Shown: positions 9,904 to 19,375 of the stretch, piece by piece
Position numbering within the stretch: position 1 is the stretch's first letter
How the letters are laid out: each line of letters starts with the position of its first letter
Assembly: GCA_964484145.1 (NCBI GenBank)
Contig: CAZAED010000001.1
Location: 1 to 64,000, forward strand
DNA: 64,000 nt
Direction of reading: 5' to 3'
Source of the DNA: JAEUSF01 sp964484145
Lineage (GTDB): Bacteria > Patescibacteriota > Doudnabacteria > UBA920
Translations under genes and position numbers: made by a program
Notes under the pieces: model-generated
Told to the model about the DNA's origin: nothing
The model's database searches: none
The model's input: the letters and a program-made list of their open reading frames with translations, nothing else

Positions 9904-11124
9904 TTATTTTTTTAAAAATGCCTCTAATCCCCTCCTAAGAACATCCATAGCTTCTACCAAATCTTTTGAGTTAAGCACGTAAGCGATTCTAATTTGGTTC
10001 TTGCCGCGGCCTGGAGTTATGTAAAAATCCTGCATCGGGGTAACCATAACAGTTTTATTTTTGTAATTAAACTCACTTATCATAAACTTAACAAAGTCCT
10101 CCGAATCTTTAACCGGAAGTCCCACTGCCTGATAAAAAGCTCCCATTGCGGACTTAAAAACCACAGGCATTTTGCTTAAGCCCTCCGCAACAACTTTTTG
10201 CCTCTTTTTATATTCCTGAGTAATTTTGTTTACATAAGGAGCGCTATTATTAAGTAGCGGCACTGTCCCCAGCTGCTCTAAAGTTCCGGCAGAAAGTCGA
10301 GCCTGTGCAAACTTTAAAACACTAGTCATAACTTCTTTATTAAAACTTGCAACGCAGCCAATACGAGCACCAGGCATACTAAATCTTTTTGAAACACTGT
10401 CACATACAATTATATTTTGATGCGCGGTAGTTTTTGTTAAAAGACAAACCGGCTCTTTACCGTCAAAACGAATTTCTCTGTAAGTTTCATCGGAGATAAT
10501 AAACAAATTATGTTTCTTGGCAATTTTTATAATTGTATTTAGTTCGCTCTCGCTCCAAAGTTTTCCAGTCGGGTTGTCCGGATTTATAACCACTATGGCT
10601 TTAGTTTTTTTAGAAATCTTTTTTTCTATTTCAGCGGAAGATTGCAAAACAAAATTCTTTTCTATAGGCAAAAGCACGGGCACAAGTTTTATGCCGGCAA
10701 TAACCGAAAAAGATTTGTAGGAAGCATACAAAGGTTCAAAAACAATAATTTCATCCCCTGGGTCTGCCACGGCTAAGAGCGCTAACATAATTGCCTCGGC
10801 GCAACCAACAGTCGGAATAATTCCCTCAAATGGCAAGTCTACTCCCCACTGCTTATAATATTTTTGCCAAGCATTAGTATGAGAAACTATACCAGGACTA
10901 GGCGCATACCCTAAGGTAGGTTCTGCATATTTTCTTACTATATCGAAAAATTGTTTTGGCGGTTCTAAATCTGGATCACCAACATTTAATTTAAAAATAT
11001 GTGTCCCCCTTTTTGTCGCTTCTTGCATAAGCGGTAAAAATTTTCTTATTGGCGACGCTATAACGTTCCGCGCTCTATTTGATACTTGTAATTTTCCCGC
11101 TTTGCGGGACATTTTATTTTTCAT
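9904..11124 (-). CDS. Class I/II pyridoxal-phosphate aminotransferase
   Basis: 406 residues, the normal length for fold-type I aminotransferases of the aspartate aminotransferase superfamily. Visible landmarks are NVGDPDLEPP near the N-terminus, the NPDNPTG motif, SDETYREIRF, and SVSKRFSMPGARIG, whose lysine should hold the cofactor. A substrate cannot be read from the sequence; aspartate, alanine or aromatic amino acids are possible. It has its own terminator and lies downstream of the rpoC terminator, so it is probably a single-gene unit. No Shine-Dalgarno precedes the ATG; a second ATG four codons later is possible. The first codons include a short palindrome (CCCGCTTTGCGGG) like the REP-type hairpins elsewhere. 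Confidence 0.9.
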   Translation of the reverse strand: MKNKMSRKAGKLQVSNRARNVIASPIRKFLPLMQEATKRGTHIFKLNVGDPDLEPPKQFFDIVRKYAEPTLGYAPSPGIVSHTNAWQKYYKQWGVDLPFEGIIPTVGCAEAIMLALLAVADPGDEIIVFEPLYASYKSFSVIAGIKLVPVLLPIEKNFVLQSSAEIEKKISKKTKAIVVINPDNPTGKLWSESELNTIIKIAKKHNLFIISDETYREIRFDGKEPVCLLTKTTAHQNIIVCDSVSKRFSMPGARIGCVASFNKEVMTSVLKFAQARLSAGTLEQLGTVPLLNNSAPYVNKITQEYKKRQKVVAEGLSKMPVVFKSAMGAFYQAVGLPVKDSEDFVKFMISEFNYKNKTVMVTPMQDFYITPGRGKNQIRIAYVLNSKDLVEAMDVLRRGLEAFLKK

Positions 11125-11193
11125 TATGTATTTTTTAATTTTGAATGTATGATATTATCATACTTTTTTAGCCTTTACATTATACCAAATAAA

Positions 11194-11225
11194 AAGACCC
11201 TTTGGCTACAAAACCAAAGGGTCTT
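11194..11225 (-). terminator. Terminator of rpoBC
   Basis: A perfect 12-bp stem AAGACCCTTTGG/CCAAAGGGTCTT with an 8-nt loop, followed on the minus strand by a run of T. It lies 19 nt after the rpoC stop. Confidence 0.92.
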
Positions 11226-11244
11226 AATAATTTTCATTTTACTT

Positions 11245-14200
11245 CTACTCAGCTGTGTCTGAAGCAGCAGCCAATGCTTCTTCGGCTCTTAAAACTTCTT
11301 TTGCCGCTTCGGCATTAAATCCTGTACCAGCCGGAATTAATTTACCTATAATAACATTTTCTTTAAGTCCCCTTAAGTAGTCGGTTTTACCGGTTACAGC
11401 TGCTTCTATAAGCACACGGGTTGTTTCTTGGAAACTTGCCGCCGCTAAGAAGGAGTCTGTATTTAAGGAAACCTTAGTTATACCCATTAAAAGCTGCTCG
11501 GCTGTTGCTGGTGTACGACCAGTCTTTTTTAACTCTTCGCTTATGTAATTAAGCTTAGACTTGTCTGCTACTTCACCTTCTACAAATTCACTATCGCCCG
11601 CGTTTAATATTCTCATTTTTGAGAACATTTGTCTAACTATTACTTCAATATGCTTGTCATGGATTTGCTGACCTTGGGAAGTATAAATGTCTAAAACTTC
11701 CTTGACAATATATTTTTGCGCTGCCTGAGGACCCTCTAAAGCCATAACCAAATGCGGATCTAAGTTACCTTCAGTTAAACGCTGACCTTTTGCAACTAGT
11801 TCGCCCTCTTTTACCATTAAAGTAAAAGACGCGGGTATAACATATTCCTTAACTTTATCACTTTCGTGTATAATGTAAATTTTATTTTTCTCAATTTTTA
11901 CTATACCACCGGTTTTAGCCTTTACACTCTTACCAGATTCGTCTAAATACAAAGTATCGCCGGCATCTACATGGCTGGCGTCTTTTATAGCAGCCTGACC
12001 TGAAAATTCGTAAGTGTCTTTTTCTACGTCTGCCGCAGAAATGCGCACAATGTATTCTTTATTATTTGGTTTGGTAATATAAGCCTGACCGTCAACTTCG
12101 GAAACAAAGGCCTGCCCTTTTGGCTGTCTTGCTTCAAAAAGCTCTTCTACACGAGGAAGCCCTTGGGTAATATCTTTTACAGCGGCACTACCTCCAGTAT
12201 GGAAAGTACGCATAGTAAGCTGAGTACCCGGCTCGCCAATTGCTTGCGCCGCCACAATACCAATGGCCGCGCCCAAATTTACCATACGGTTAAATCCTAA
12301 ATCAAAACCGTAACACTGTCTGCAAATACCACGAGTTAGTTTGCATTTTAAAACGCTGCGACATTTAACAGAAGTTATTCCAGCCTTAACAATCTCTCTG
12401 GCGGTAAAGTCGTCCATGGCCTGGTTTTTACCAATAATAACTCTGCCGTCCGCTACAACTTCTTCGGCAGTCACACGTCCGAATAAGCGTCTGTCAAAAG
12501 CCTTGTTCATTCGTTCGCTCTCTACAGCGTCAATAATAGCGTACTCTTCGGTTCCACAATCTTCTGAATTAACAACAATATCCTGCGCTACGTCAACCAA
12601 ACGTCTGGTTAAATAACCAGCGTCGGCTGTTCTTAACGCGGTGTCAGACATACCTTTACGTGAGCCGTGAGTGGAAATAAAATATTCCAAAACTTGCAAA
12701 CCTTCTTTAAAGGAGCCTTTAACCGGAAGTTCAATAACATCGCCCGACGGGTTTACCACAAGCCCCTTCATACCGGACATTTGGCTAATTTGTGACATAC
12801 TACCTCTTCCACCGGAAGTAAAAATATAGTTTACAGAAGAATGTTTTTCCACGGTCTTAGCAACATCTTTCGAAAGCTTTTCGGCAATTTCCGCCCAAAT
12901 TTCAATAACTCTATTCTTTCTTTCTTCTTCAGTTAACAGACCTTCTCTAAATTGCTGATAAGTTTCTTCCACAGTTTTTTCCGCCTCAATGAACATAGCT
13001 TTTTTGGAATCCGGCACGCGTAAGTCGTCCATACCCCAAGAAAGACCTGACTTTTTCATATAGGTAAAACCGGTGCGCTTAATTTCGTCAATTAATTCCG
13101 CTGTTCTGTCATCGCCGAGTAGTCTATGTGCTTCCCTAACAAGCCCCTGTAGGCCTTTTTTGTCAAACTGCTCATTCCTAAAACCCATTTCTGGAGGAAC
13201 AACTTTGTTAAATATTAAACGGCCGACGCAGGTTTCGATCATACTGCCGTCTTCCATTCTTACTTTAATTTTGGCCTGGATACTAACATAACCGTTATTA
13301 TAGGAAAAAATTGCTTCCTGCGGGCTACTAAAAATTTTACCATCACCCTTAAGCCCGTCGCGCATAGCTGTAATATAGTAACATCCTACAACTACGTCCT
13401 TGTCCGGAGTCATAACCGGGTCACCTGAAGCCGGCTTAAGTAAGTTATGCGCTGAAACCATAATTTCTCTGGCTTCTTTTTGCGCGGGTTCTGTTAAAGG
13501 CACGTGCACAGCCATTTGGTCACCGTCAAAGTCAGCATTAAAAGCCGCACACACCATTGGGTGGAGCTGTATGGCTTTACCTTCTATTAATACCGGTTGA
13601 AAGGCCTGAAAACCAAGTCTATGTAAAGTTGGAGCGCGGTTGAGTAAAACGTAATGGTTTTTAGTAACTTCTTCCAAAATATCCCAAACTTCATTTTTAG
13701 CTTGCTCAATAAGGCGGTTTGCAGACCTGACGTTATGAGCATATTCACGTGCAATAAGTTTAGATATTACAAAAGGTTTAAAAAGTTCGAGCGCCATTAC
13801 CTTAGGAAGACCGCACTGATGAAGTTTTAATTCAGGACCAACCACAATAACACTACGTCCGGAATAGTCAACGCGCTTACCAAGCAAGTTTTGTCTAAAC
13901 CGACCCTGCTTACCTTTAAGCATATCAGCCAAACTTCTTAGCTTTCTTTTTTGTCCGGTACTGGCCGTAACTTCTTTGCCGTGCCTTACGGAGTTATCTA
14001 TTAAAGCATCCACTGCTTCTTGCAGCATGCGTTTTTCATTTCTGGTAATAACTTCCGGTGCTTTTATTTCTAAAAGTTTCTTTAGACGATTATTTCTATT
14101 TATAACTCTGCGGTATAAGTCGTTAAGGTCCGAAGCGGCAAACCTTCCCCCATCTAACTGAACCATTGGTCTTAAGTCAGGTGGGATAACCGGCAATGTT

Positions 14201-15132
14201 TCTATTAACATCCATTCCGGTCTAAGTCCTGAATTAATTAAAGACTTAACTAATTTAAGACGTTTTAAAACTTTTTTCTGCGCTTGGCCTTCCAAATTAG
14301 GCAGTGCAGTAGAAAGCTCTTGGGACATTTCTTCTAAGTTTATTTCTTCCAAGAGGCCTTTAAGGCTTTCCGCGCCAATTCCGGCGGTGAAAACCGGACC
14401 ATACTTTAAAGAAAGGTCTCGGTACTGAAGTTCAGAAATAACCTGATATTTTTTTATAGACTTAAGTTCACTTCTGGCCTGGTCGCGAATATCTTCGAGG
14501 CTGTCTAACTCTTTGCTCCAAGCATCTTTTAATCTGGTAACTTCCGCATCTATGGCAGCTTCCGCAAGTTCCGGGTTCTTAGAAGCCCTGGCCGCGCCTT
14601 TTTCGCTTTTTACCTTGGCTATCATAGCCTCGTATTTTTCTTCTATAAGTTTTTTCTTGGCCTTGAACTCTTTTTCAATTTGTTCCATCATGCCAAGTCT
14701 TGCTTCTTCGTCTACTTTAGAAATAATATAAGAAGCAAAGTAAACAACTTTTTCTAATTCCATTACGCCTAAATCCAAAATAAGGCCTAAACGTGATGGT
14801 ACGCCGCGTAAAAACCAAATGTGTGTAACAGGTACAGAAAGCTTTATATGCCCCATGCGCTCGCGTCTAACCGAGGATTTTGTTACTTCCACGCCGCACT
14901 TGTCGCAAACAATACCTTTGTAGCGAATGCGCTTGTACTTACCACAATAGCATTCCCAGTCCTTAATTGGACCAAAAATTTTCTCGTCAAAAAGCCCATC
15001 CTTTTCGGGACGCTGCGTTCTATAGTTAATAGTTTCCGGTTTGGTGACTTCCCCGTGCGACCATGCAAGCATGGTAGTGGGGCTGGCTAAGCGTAAACGC
15101 ACACCTTTGAAATCTTCTGTTTGGGTTAACAT
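11245..15132 (-). CDS. rpoC: RNA polymerase beta' subunit
   Basis: 1,295 residues. The N-terminal zinc ribbon uses C61, C63, C76 and C79. The catalytic loop NADFDGDQMAVH, which binds the active-site magnesium, lies near residue 533. The second zinc site is formed by a CGTEE cysteine and the cluster CKLTRGICRQCYG. The bridge-helix/trigger-loop region with GEPGTQLTMRTFHTGG is intact. No long lineage insertions are obvious. It follows rpoB by 67 nt and shares its promoter; that short gap contains a short-period repeat. The gene ends in an acidic, alanine-rich tail before a strong terminator. Confidence 0.99.
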   Translation of the reverse strand: MLTQTEDFKGVRLRLASPTTMLAWSHGEVTKPETINYRTQRPEKDGLFDEKIFGPIKDWECYCGKYKRIRYKGIVCDKCGVEVTKSSVRRERMGHIKLSVPVTHIWFLRGVPSRLGLILDLGVMELEKVVYFASYIISKVDEEARLGMMEQIEKEFKAKKKLIEEKYEAMIAKVKSEKGAARASKNPELAEAAIDAEVTRLKDAWSKELDSLEDIRDQARSELKSIKKYQVISELQYRDLSLKYGPVFTAGIGAESLKGLLEEINLEEMSQELSTALPNLEGQAQKKVLKRLKLVKSLINSGLRPEWMLIETLPVIPPDLRPMVQLDGGRFAASDLNDLYRRVINRNNRLKKLLEIKAPEVITRNEKRMLQEAVDALIDNSVRHGKEVTASTGQKRKLRSLADMLKGKQGRFRQNLLGKRVDYSGRSVIVVGPELKLHQCGLPKVMALELFKPFVISKLIAREYAHNVRSANRLIEQAKNEVWDILEEVTKNHYVLLNRAPTLHRLGFQAFQPVLIEGKAIQLHPMVCAAFNADFDGDQMAVHVPLTEPAQKEAREIMVSAHNLLKPASGDPVMTPDKDVVVGCYYITAMRDGLKGDGKIFSSPQEAIFSYNNGYVSIQAKIKVRMEDGSMIETCVGRLIFNKVVPPEMGFRNEQFDKKGLQGLVREAHRLLGDDRTAELIDEIKRTGFTYMKKSGLSWGMDDLRVPDSKKAMFIEAEKTVEETYQQFREGLLTEEERKNRVIEIWAEIAEKLSKDVAKTVEKHSSVNYIFTSGGRGSMSQISQMSGMKGLVVNPSGDVIELPVKGSFKEGLQVLEYFISTHGSRKGMSDTALRTADAGYLTRRLVDVAQDIVVNSEDCGTEEYAIIDAVESERMNKAFDRRLFGRVTAEEVVADGRVIIGKNQAMDDFTAREIVKAGITSVKCRSVLKCKLTRGICRQCYGFDLGFNRMVNLGAAIGIVAAQAIGEPGTQLTMRTFHTGGSAAVKDITQGLPRVEELFEARQPKGQAFVSEVDGQAYITKPNNKEYIVRISAADVEKDTYEFSGQAAIKDASHVDAGDTLYLDESGKSVKAKTGGIVKIEKNKIYIIHESDKVKEYVIPASFTLMVKEGELVAKGQRLTEGNLDPHLVMALEGPQAAQKYIVKEVLDIYTSQGQQIHDKHIEVIVRQMFSKMRILNAGDSEFVEGEVADKSKLNYISEELKKTGRTPATAEQLLMGITKVSLNTDSFLAAASFQETTRVLIEAAVTGKTDYLRGLKENVIIGKLIPAGTGFNAEAAKEVLRAEEALAAASDTAE

Positions 15133-15139
15133 AATAAAT

Positions 15140-15170
15140 AGTTGTTAGTTGATAGTTAGTAGTTGATAGT
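15140..15170. repeat. Short-period repeat between rpoB and rpoC
   Basis: About 31 bp made of overlapping copies of TAGTTGATAGT and TTAGTAGTTG. The same unit type reappears inside the femAB-like gene at 26160-26190. Confidence 0.75.
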
Positions 15171-15199
15171 GCGAAATTTAGTTCGCGTTTATTTCGCTT

Positions 15200-18100
15200 C
15201 TATTTTGTCTTTTCTCTTTTTCGCTTTTTATCCTTAGTACTAACTTCGTCTTCAAATAAATTTACTTCAGGGATGTTTGGCATAGGCTTGTTGTCAAACG
15301 GGGTGGTAATGGCCGGCTCTTCTGAGGCCGAAGTTACTGTGCCGTCCGGACCTAAAAGTTCAACGTCTAAACAAAGCGACTGAAGCTCTTTAACTAACAC
15401 GCGGAAAGATTCCGGTACGTTTGGCTTTTTAATTGGCTCACCTTTTACAATAGCTTCGTAAGTTTTACTTCTTCCAACAACGTCGTCAGACTTTATAGTT
15501 AACATTTCCTGCAAAGTGTTGGCCGCGCCGTAACCTTCCAGCGCCCACACTTCCATTTCTCCAAAACGCTGTCCACCGAACTGAGCTTTACCACCAAGCG
15601 GCTGCTGAGTAATTAAGCTGTACGGACCGGTACTGCGAGCATGCATTTTGTCGTCTACTAAGTGGTGAAGCTTCATCATGTAAGCAACACCTACAGTAGT
15701 TTTTTCGTCAAACGCTTCGCCGGTCTTTCCATCGTAAAGTTGCACCTTACCGTCGGTCGGCACTTCGGCTTTAGTTAGCTCTTCTTTAATAATAGTTTCA
15801 GTAATACCGTCTAAAACCGGAGTTGCTACCTTGTAGCCAAGTTTTCTTGCGGCCATACCTAAGTGGGTTTCTAAAATCTGACCCAAGTTCATACGACTAA
15901 CCACACCAAGTGGGTTTAAAATAACGTCTACAGAAGTTCCGTCCGCCATAAATGGCATGTCTTCCACCGGAATAACTCTGGAAATAACACCTTTGTTACC
16001 ATGTCTACCGGCCATTTTGTCGCCTACCTGAACTTTTCTTAAAACCGCTACCGAAACCTGAATACTTCTAACTACGCCGCTCGGCAACTTGTCACCGGCA
16101 TCTCTTTTAAATTCTCTAATGTTAACTACTTTACCGTATTCGCCGTGAGGCAATGTAAGAGACGTATCTTTTACGTCGCGAGATTTTTCACCAAAAATTA
16201 CACGCAAAAGTTTTTCTTCCGCTGTTAAATCTGTCTCCCCTTTCGGAGTAATTTTACCAACCAAAATGTCGCCGGCCTTAACTTGAGCTCCGATACGTAT
16301 AACACCGGTTTCATCTAAGTCTTTTAATTTTTCTTCTCCCACATTAGGAATGTCGCGAGTAATTTGTTCAGGTCCTAATTTAGTGTCACGCACATCTATT
16401 TTAAAGTCGTCAATGTGAATAGAAGAATACAAATCTCTTTGCACAACTCTTTCAGAAAGCAAAATAGCATCTTCATAGTTACCGCCTTCCCAGGACATAA
16501 AAGCAACGAGTACATTTTGACCTAAGGCCAATTCGCCATGTTCAGTTGAAGCTCCATCAGCTAAAATATCACCTTTCTTAACATGCTGGCCTTTACTAAC
16601 TCTTGGCACTTGGTTAATAGCGGTCGCTGAGTTAGTTCGTACGAATTTTAAGAGTCTATATTCTTTTTTCTTACCACTTTCATTTACAACAATAATTTTT
16701 TCGCCGGTTGAAGAAATAACGTCACCTTCTTCTTCTGCAATAATTAAAGTTCCACTATCGCGAGCGGCTTTTTCTTCCATACCAGTTCCCACCAAAGGAG
16801 CAGAGGGACGAATAGTTGAAACCGCTTGTCTTTGCATGTTACTACCCATAAGCGCGCGGTTAGCGTCGTCGTGTTCCAAAAACGGAATAAGCGAGGTGGT
16901 AACAGAAATAATTTGCTTAGGAGATACGTCTACACAGTCAATTTCGTCGGTAAAGCCTACTGAAGGCACCGAACGAATTCTTACGCTGCTTCGGGGTTCT
17001 ACAAAGTATCCATTTTCGTCGACTTCAATTCCAGCCGGAGAAATAGTTAATTGTTCTTCTTCAAATGCATCTAGATATTCTATTTTATCGGTAAGTCTTG
17101 GCTTGATTCGAATTTCTGAAAGCTGCTCGTTCTTAGTAATTTCTTTTGCCTGCGCCTGGGTAATTTTTTCACCTGCCGTTACTATTACTTTTCCGTCTTC
17201 GCTTTTTATATCGAACAAAGCAATTTCGTCAATGCCGTCTTTGCCGTCGTTCTTAGCAAACTTTTTTACCATTTGGTAAGGCGTTTCTAAAAAGCCAAAA
17301 TCATTCATTCTGGCATAAGTAGCCATATGAGCCACAAGACCAATGTTTGGTCCTTCCGGAGTGGTAATAGGACAAAGTCTGCCGTAGTGGCTTCTGTGCA
17401 CATCTCTAACTTCAAACCCTGCGCGTTCACGAGAAAGTCCGCCCGGACCCATAGCGGAAAGCCTTCTTTTATGTTCAAGCTCAGAAAGCGGATTAGTCTG
17501 GTCCATAAACTGGGACAACTGAGAAGAGGAAAAGAATTCCTGCATAGTTGCCACTATGGGACGTACGTGTATAAGTTGAGCCGGGGTTACGGTTTCTACG
17601 TCTGCTAAAGACATTCTGTCTTTGGCAATTCTAGCCATACGAGCAAGACCCACACGAAAACGAGTTTGAATTAATTCCCCTACTGCTCTTACACGGCGGT
17701 TAGACAAGTGGTCAATATCGTCCGGCACGCCTTGAGTGTTGTTAAGTTTTATAATTTCCCTTACTACCAAAACCAAGTCTTCTAAAGTTAAAAGGCCTTC
17801 GGTTTTTCGCTCAGTTACATTTAAGCGCTGGTTAAATTTATAACGGCCAACCGGGGAAAGGTCATAGCGTTCTGCCAAAAAGAACATACCGCTAATTAAA
17901 GAGCGAGCGTTGTCTACAGTTGCAAGGTCGCCCGGGCGAATTCTTTTATAAACTTCTTTAAAGCCTTCATCCGCGTTAGTGGAAGAATCTTTAGCTAAAG
18001 TGTTTTGAATGTATTTTATGTCGGGGTCAGTGTCTATGTCCGCAAAAGCCTTGAGTATTTCATCATTCGATGATAAACCAAATACGCGCAAAAGAGCGGT

Positions 18101-18706
18101 AATTGGGATTCTTCTTTTTCTGTCTATTTTTACGCCAATTACTCCGGCTGCGTCTGTGTCTAGTTCAAGCCAAGCGCCGCGGTTAGGAATAATTTTACCG
18201 CCATACAAATTTTTTCCTCTTGAAAACTCTGCGCTAAAAAATGCACCCGGGGACTTAATTAACTGAGAAACCACAACACGCTCTACTCCGTTTATAATAA
18301 AAGTGCCTCTTGGGGTCATAACCGGAAAGTCACCAAAATATACGTCTTGAGTTTTAGTTTTACCGCTAATTTTGTTTATTAATTTTGCGGAAACATAAAG
18401 GGGCGATTCGTAAGAAGTATTTCTCTCTCTTGCAGTAAATTCGTCGTGCTTAGGCTTGTCAAAAAAATATTCGCCAAAATTAAGTTCAAAAGTTTTGCCG
18501 GTAAAATCTTTTATTGGGTTAATTTCACCTAAAAGTTCTTTTATGCCTTTTTCTAAAAACCACTTATAAGAATTTAACTGAACTTCAATTAAATTCGGCA
18601 AAAGTTTTACTTCATGCCTTTTTGTAAAAAATTTCCTAGGCTTGTGGTTTTCCTTGGTTTGTTCGTACAAGCTTAGGGGCTGGTCTTGAGCAGTCTTCTT
18701 GGACAT
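15200..18706 (-). CDS. rpoB: RNA polymerase beta subunit
   Basis: 1,168 residues. The rifampicin-pocket segment SSQLSQFMDQ and HKRRLSAMGPGG keeps the residues matching E. coli D516, H526 and S531, so the target is predicted to be of the sensitive type. The segments LCPITTPEGPNIGLV, SWEGGNYEDAILLSE and GDKMAGRHGNKGVIS are conserved. The C-terminus is lysine/arginine-rich. rplJ and rplL, the usual upstream partners, are absent; instead a MurE-like gene and tsaB lie upstream on the same strand. A clear Shine-Dalgarno (GAGGAG) lies 12 nt before the ATG and is part of a small hairpin. Transcription probably starts about 250 nt upstream. Confidence 0.99.
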   Translation of the reverse strand: MSKKTAQDQPLSLYEQTKENHKPRKFFTKRHEVKLLPNLIEVQLNSYKWFLEKGIKELLGEINPIKDFTGKTFELNFGEYFFDKPKHDEFTARERNTSYESPLYVSAKLINKISGKTKTQDVYFGDFPVMTPRGTFIINGVERVVVSQLIKSPGAFFSAEFSRGKNLYGGKIIPNRGAWLELDTDAAGVIGVKIDRKRRIPITALLRVFGLSSNDEILKAFADIDTDPDIKYIQNTLAKDSSTNADEGFKEVYKRIRPGDLATVDNARSLISGMFFLAERYDLSPVGRYKFNQRLNVTERKTEGLLTLEDLVLVVREIIKLNNTQGVPDDIDHLSNRRVRAVGELIQTRFRVGLARMARIAKDRMSLADVETVTPAQLIHVRPIVATMQEFFSSSQLSQFMDQTNPLSELEHKRRLSAMGPGGLSRERAGFEVRDVHRSHYGRLCPITTPEGPNIGLVAHMATYARMNDFGFLETPYQMVKKFAKNDGKDGIDEIALFDIKSEDGKVIVTAGEKITQAQAKEITKNEQLSEIRIKPRLTDKIEYLDAFEEEQLTISPAGIEVDENGYFVEPRSSVRIRSVPSVGFTDEIDCVDVSPKQIISVTTSLIPFLEHDDANRALMGSNMQRQAVSTIRPSAPLVGTGMEEKAARDSGTLIIAEEEGDVISSTGEKIIVVNESGKKKEYRLLKFVRTNSATAINQVPRVSKGQHVKKGDILADGASTEHGELALGQNVLVAFMSWEGGNYEDAILLSERVVQRDLYSSIHIDDFKIDVRDTKLGPEQITRDIPNVGEEKLKDLDETGVIRIGAQVKAGDILVGKITPKGETDLTAEEKLLRVIFGEKSRDVKDTSLTLPHGEYGKVVNIREFKRDAGDKLPSGVVRSIQVSVAVLRKVQVGDKMAGRHGNKGVISRVIPVEDMPFMADGTSVDVILNPLGVVSRMNLGQILETHLGMAARKLGYKVATPVLDGITETIIKEELTKAEVPTDGKVQLYDGKTGEAFDEKTTVGVAYMMKLHHLVDDKMHARSTGPYSLITQQPLGGKAQFGGQRFGEMEVWALEGYGAANTLQEMLTIKSDDVVGRSKTYEAIVKGEPIKKPNVPESFRVLVKELQSLCLDVELLGPDGTVTSASEEPAITTPFDNKPMPNIPEVNLFEDEVSTKDKKRKREKTK

Positions 18707-18720
18707 AAATTATTCTTTCT

Positions 18721-18737
18721 CCTCTATATAATAGAGG
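18721..18737 (-). promoter_or_regulatory. Hairpin covering the rpoB ribosome-binding site
   Basis: On the minus strand CCTCTAT and ATAGAGG pair around a 3-nt loop. The downstream arm contains the start of the rpoB Shine-Dalgarno, so folding could reduce initiation. Function is inference. Confidence 0.5.
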
Positions 18738-18788
18738 GGATGTTAATTACTATATTAAGTAACCCTGATTTTTGAACGCAAAAATTTA

Positions 18789-18814
18789 CCTTTTTTGACG
18801 ACATTCAAAAAAGG
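18789..18814 (-). promoter_or_regulatory. Hairpin in the rpoBC leader
   Basis: A perfect 10-bp stem CCTTTTTTGA/TCAAAAAAGG with a 6-nt loop inside the predicted 5' untranslated region. The downstream sequence is only partly U-rich, so it is a weak attenuator candidate. Confidence 0.5.
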
Positions 18815-18966
18815 CCTAAATTATGGCTTATTTATTAGCTAAATCTTGCATTAAGGGTTTTATCCCGTCAAGTATTTAATTGTTTTGCCATCCATTACGC
18901 CTAAAGCGGGTTAGGATGATACCACAAATACTTCGTTCCCCAATTCATGTATATATTTGTATATCT

Positions 18967-18994
18967 ATATTAACACACAATAAAGCTATGTCAA
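18967..18994 (-). promoter_or_regulatory. Promoter of rpoBC
   Basis: Minus-strand TTGACA (18989-18994), 16 nt, then TAATAT (18967-18972). The predicted start near 18960 leaves a leader of about 250 nt before rpoB. Confidence 0.75.
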
Positions 18995-19046
18995 GTTTTT
19001 TTAGTTGTTTTTTTCCCCTTAAATACGCAGTAAATTAACAAGGATA

Positions 19047-19075
19047 TTGACAAAATACTAAAAAAGTGTTGTAAT
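19047..19075 (+). promoter_or_regulatory. Plus-strand promoter-like sequence at the 3' end of tsaB
   Basis: TTGACA, 17 nt, TGTAAT, with a spacer almost identical to the promoter at 27316. Transcription would run antisense into tsaB and the MurE-like gene; no plus-strand gene follows before 21658. Confidence 0.45.
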
Positions 19076-19374
19076 TATACAGTTTTTGCTAAAACTTTAA
19101 TTTTTACTCCCCAGGCTAAAGACAAAGCTTGTCCTACCGCTGCTGCTATTCTTAGGCCTGTAAAGCTACCTTTTCCTTTATATATAACCAATTTAGAGAT
19201 TTGGGTTTTGGGGCTTAAAACTTTACACTTTTTTAAAAACTTGTCTAAATGCTCCAAAATCTTGCTACTTTCGTGTGGCTTAACATTAAAAAAGGCTTTA
19301 ATTTCTTTTTTACCTTTTTCCTTTAAGGAAAACTCTAATTTCCCGTATTCTGTTGTATCTATATACAAATTCAT
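19075..19374 (-). CDS. tsaB: TsaB-like protein, short form
   Basis: 99 residues, about half the usual length of TsaB, which helps TsaD make the t6A base at position 37 of ANN-decoding tRNAs. The N-terminal domain is recognisable: LYIDTTE at the start, then YKGKGSFTGLRIAAAVGQAL, matching the family's GPGSFTGLR motif. The second half of the ASKHA fold is missing, with a clean stop and no remnant frame visible afterwards. The preceding gene's TAA is separated from this ATG by one base, so translation is coupled. The t6A partner tsaE lies at 61912. Short TsaB forms may be normal in this lineage. Confidence 0.75.
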   Translation of the reverse strand: MNLYIDTTEYGKLEFSLKEKGKKEIKAFFNVKPHESSKILEHLDKFLKKCKVLSPKTQISKLVIYKGKGSFTGLRIAAAVGQALSLAWGVKIKVLAKTV

Positions 19375-19375
19375 A

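Noticed and set aside
15140..15170. CRISPR-like repeats among the short tandem blocks
   Set aside because: Units of 7-12 nt without unique spacers, and no cas genes.
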